This document shows, piece by piece, positions 61,341 to 64,000 of a DNA stretch of 64,000 nt. Position 1 is the stretch's first letter. The number at the start of each line of letters is the position of its first letter. The stretch is from Ridgeia piscesae (lineage: Eukaryota > Annelida > Polychaeta > Sabellida > Siboglinidae). The stretch spans positions 70,001 to 134,000 of the forward strand of contig JAODUO010000545.1 of the NCBI GenBank assembly GCA_025642075.2, in the 5' to 3' direction. A program made the position numbers and the translations under genes. Under the pieces are notes generated by a model. That model did no database searches. It saw only the letters and a program-made list of their open reading frames with translations, and was not told the DNA's origin.

Positions 61341-62827
61341 CACTGATGCCACAAATTTGTCTTCTTCTGTTGCCACTGATGCCACAAATTTGTCTTCTTC
61401 TGTTGCCACTGATGCCACAAATTTGTCTTCTTCTGTTGCCACTGATGCCACAAATTTGTCTTCTTCTGTTGCCACTGATGCCACAAATTTGTCTTCTTCT
61501 GTTGCCACTGATGCCACAAATTTGTCTTCTTCTGTTGCCACTGATGCCACAAAATCATCTTCTGTTGCCACTGATGCCACAAATTTGTCTTCTTCTGTTG
61601 CCACTGATGCCACAAATTTGTCTTCTTCTGTTGCCACTGATGCCACAAATGTGTCTTCTTCTGTTGCCACTGATGCCACAAATGTGTCTTCTTCTGTTGC
61701 CACTGATGTCACAAGTTCGCCTCCTTCTGTTGCCACTGATGCCACAAATTTGTCTTCTTCTGTTGCCACTGATGCCACAAGTTCGTCTTCTTCTGTTGCC
61801 ACTGATGCCACAAAATCATCCTCGTCTGTGGTCACTGCTACCACAAAATCATCTTCGTCTGTTGCCACTGATGCCACAAAATCATCATTGTCTGTGGCCA
61901 CTGGTGCCACAAAATCATCCTGGTCTGTGGCCATTAACGGCACAAAATTATCTTTGTCTGTGGCCACTGATGCCACAAAATCATCTTCGTCTGTGGCCAC
62001 TGATGCCACAAAATCATCTTCGTCTGTGGCCACTGATGCCACAAAATCATCTTCGTCTGTGGCCACTGATGCCACAAAATCATCTTCGTCTGTGGCCACT
62101 GATGCCACAAAATCATCTTCGTCTGTGGCCACTGATGCCACATAATCATCTTCGTTTGTGGCCACTGATGCCACAAAATCATCTTCGTCTGTGGCCACTG
62201 ATGCCACAAAATCATCTTCGTCTGTGGCCACTGATGCCACATAATCATCTTCGTCTGTGGCTACTGATGTCACAAAATTATCTTCGTCTGTTGCCACTGA
62301 TGCCACAAAATCATCTTCGTCTGTGGCCACTGATGCCACAAAATCATCTTCGTCTGTGGTCGCTTATGTCACAAAATCATCTTCGTCTGTAGCCGCTGAT
62401 GCCACAAAATCATCTTCGTCTGTGGCCACTGATGCCACAAAATCATCTTCGTCTATGGCCACTGATGCCACAAAATCATCTTCGTCTATGGCCACTGATG
62501 CCACAAAGTCATGTTCGTCTGTGGCCACTGATGCCACAAAATCATCTTCGTCTGTGGCCACTGATGCCACAAAATCATCTTCGTCTATGGCCACTGATGC
62601 CACAAAATCATCTTCGTCTATGGCCACTGATGCCACAAAATCATCTTCGTCTATGGCCACTGATGCCACAAAATCATCTTCGTCTATGGCCACTGATGCC
62701 ACAAAGTCATGTTCGTCTGTGGCCACTGATGCCACAAAATCATCTTCGTCTGTGGCCACTGATGCCACAAAATCATCTTCGTCTATGGCCACTGATGCCA
62801 CAAAGTCATGTTCATCTGTGGCAATGT
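61341..62827. repeat. 33-bp minisatellite, about 45 units
   Basis: The unit contains ACTGATGCCACAAA followed by TCATCTTCGTCTGTGGCC (right part) or TTTGTCTTCTTCTGTTGCC (left part, to about 61800). ACTGATGCC at 61342 and at 62791 are 1449 bp apart, which is 44 units less one 3-bp deletion (near 61555), so no frame-breaking indel occurs. Frames on both strands stay open for 158-363 codons (for example 11-residue repeats VATDATKSSSS on + and VATDEDDFVAS on -). Each of these frames is broken by at least one nonsense change (TAA near 62143 and 62242 in one + frame; others near 62340 and 62390), which argues against coding. Confidence 0.95.
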
Positions 62828-63365
62828 CTGTGGCCGTCAACCGCTAGCTCGTGTGTTAATGAAACTGTGGCAAGTTTATTAAATGAGGGAATGGGAACAC
62901 TTGCAGGGGAAGTGACAATATTGACAGTACACTTGCAGGGATGTGCCTGGGACGAACGTGGAGATGACAGCAAGGCGAATGTTATGAGGAAACCGGGCAT
63001 CTGCCTTGGTGTGACAACTGCGCTAATTTGGTTAAAACGTCAGCGGTTACCCAGAGCGTCACCGCTGACATTCATATTAAACATCTGTGGGAATGACAAG
63101 TTGCTGGGATGAGTTAATATAGATGCCAAGGGATGATTTGTCTGCCTCCACTCATCAGGGCCTGTGTGTGCTTATGGATGACTGTACGTGACTCAATGGC
63201 AGCGTTACAGTTTATGGCAGGTTTTTCAAGCAGGTTTCTTAGTAGTCTTAATAGCGACTGTGGCAAAACGTTTATGGACACCCGTCGTAATTATTTATGT
63301 AATAATATCTTTCTCATATTTCTACTGAGAAGTGTGTCAATTGGTTTAGTGGCACTGTGTTTGTT
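62828..63365. other. Intron 2 sequence between arrays
   Basis: Unique-looking and somewhat GC-richer at 62930-63070. No recognisable gene. Confidence 0.5.
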
Positions 63366-64000
63366 ATTAGACAGAGGAGACTGTTCTATTAGATAGAAGA
63401 GACTGTTCTATTAGACAGAGGAGACTGTTCTATTAGACAGAGGAGACTATTCTATTAGACAGAGGAGACTGTTCTATTAGATAGAAGAGACTATTCTATT
63501 AGACAGAGGAGACTGTTCTATTAGACAGAGGAGACTGTTCTATTACACAGAGGAGACTTCTATTAGACAGAGGAGACTGTTCTATTAGACAGAGGAGACT
63601 GTTCTATTACACAGAGGAGACTTCTATTAGACAGAGGAGACTGTTCTATTAGACAGAGGAGACTGTTCTATTACACAGAGGAGACTTCTATTAGACAGAG
63701 GAGACTGTTCTATTAGACAGAGGAGACTGTTCTATTAGACAGGAGACTGTTCTATTAGATAGAGGACACTGTTCTATTAGACAGAGGAGACTGTTCTATT
63801 AGACAGAGGACACTGTTCTATTAGACAGAGGAGACTGTTCTATTAGACAGAGGAGACTTTCTATTAGACAGAGGAGACTGTTCTATTAGACAGAGGAGAC
63901 TGTTCTATTAGACAGAGGAGACTTCTATTAGACAGAGGAGACTGTTCTATTAGATAGAGAGACTGTTCTATTAGACAGAGGAGACTATTCTATTAGACAG
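63366..64000. repeat. 22-bp minisatellite running off the window end
   Basis: Units of about 22 bp with core AGACAGAGGAGACTGTTCTA. Shortened units (GAGACTTCTATTAG) recur about every 63 bp between 63543 and 63690, a higher-order pattern. The array continues beyond 64000. Confidence 0.95.

Noticed and set aside
61284..63112. Several 11-residue-repeat proteins on both strands as coding exons
   Set aside because: Stops interrupt each of the frames examined and the same array is open on both strands. Recorded instead as a minisatellite with a frame-conservation remark.

Overview
This window is eukaryotic nuclear DNA, most likely from a mollusc or a related lophotrochozoan. It is AT-rich and CpG-poor with localised CpG-rich patches. 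It is packed with microsatellites and minisatellites, has canonical GT/AG splice signals, and contains decayed LINE 3' ends. The exact organism cannot be read from the sequence.

The one gene I can support is the 5' end of a Prdm3/16 orthologue (vertebrate MECOM/MDS1-EVI1 and PRDM16; fly hamlet) on the + strand. Exon 1 (2524-2560) lies in a ~3 kb CpG-rich promoter region and encodes MRSKPKARKLAT, the family's hallmark N-terminus. The next coding exon (26580-26839) encodes an acidic/serine-rich linker and the N-terminal part of the PR (SET-like) domain. The splice phases fit exactly: one base is left at the end of exon 1 and two bases open exon 2, making a GAC codon. Intron 1 is therefore 24,019 bp. 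Exon 2 ends on a codon boundary after Trp-Glu, the position at which the human PR-domain exon also ends. Intron 2 then runs off the window, so it exceeds 37 kb. I found no further PR or zinc-finger exon.

Layout. 1-3.1 kb: CpG-rich promoter and exon 1. 3.1-26.58 kb: intron 1, mostly AT-rich with several (AT)n arrays, an AT-cored inverted-repeat element at 11.5 kb, an isolated CpG-rich patch at 9.0-9.4 kb and a DR1-like site at 24.46 kb. 26.58-26.84 kb: PR-domain exon. 26.84-64 kb: intron 2, with pogo/Tigger-like short TIR elements, two LINE 3' fragments and most of the tandem repeats. These repeats include a 17-bp G-rich satellite in two blocks (33.56-35.85 and 36.30-37.93 kb), each followed by a homologous ~440-bp spacer. 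There are also 50-52-bp CAC-rich arrays (40.4-41.85 kb), a 431-bp uninterrupted (GT)n, a ~600-bp nearly pyrimidine-only tract near 49.5-50.07 kb, a 33-bp array (61.34-62.83 kb) and a 22-bp array running off the end.

The long open frames in the satellites arise from repeat periodicity and should not be annotated as genes. No rRNA, tRNA, CRISPR array or bacterial-type operon was seen.
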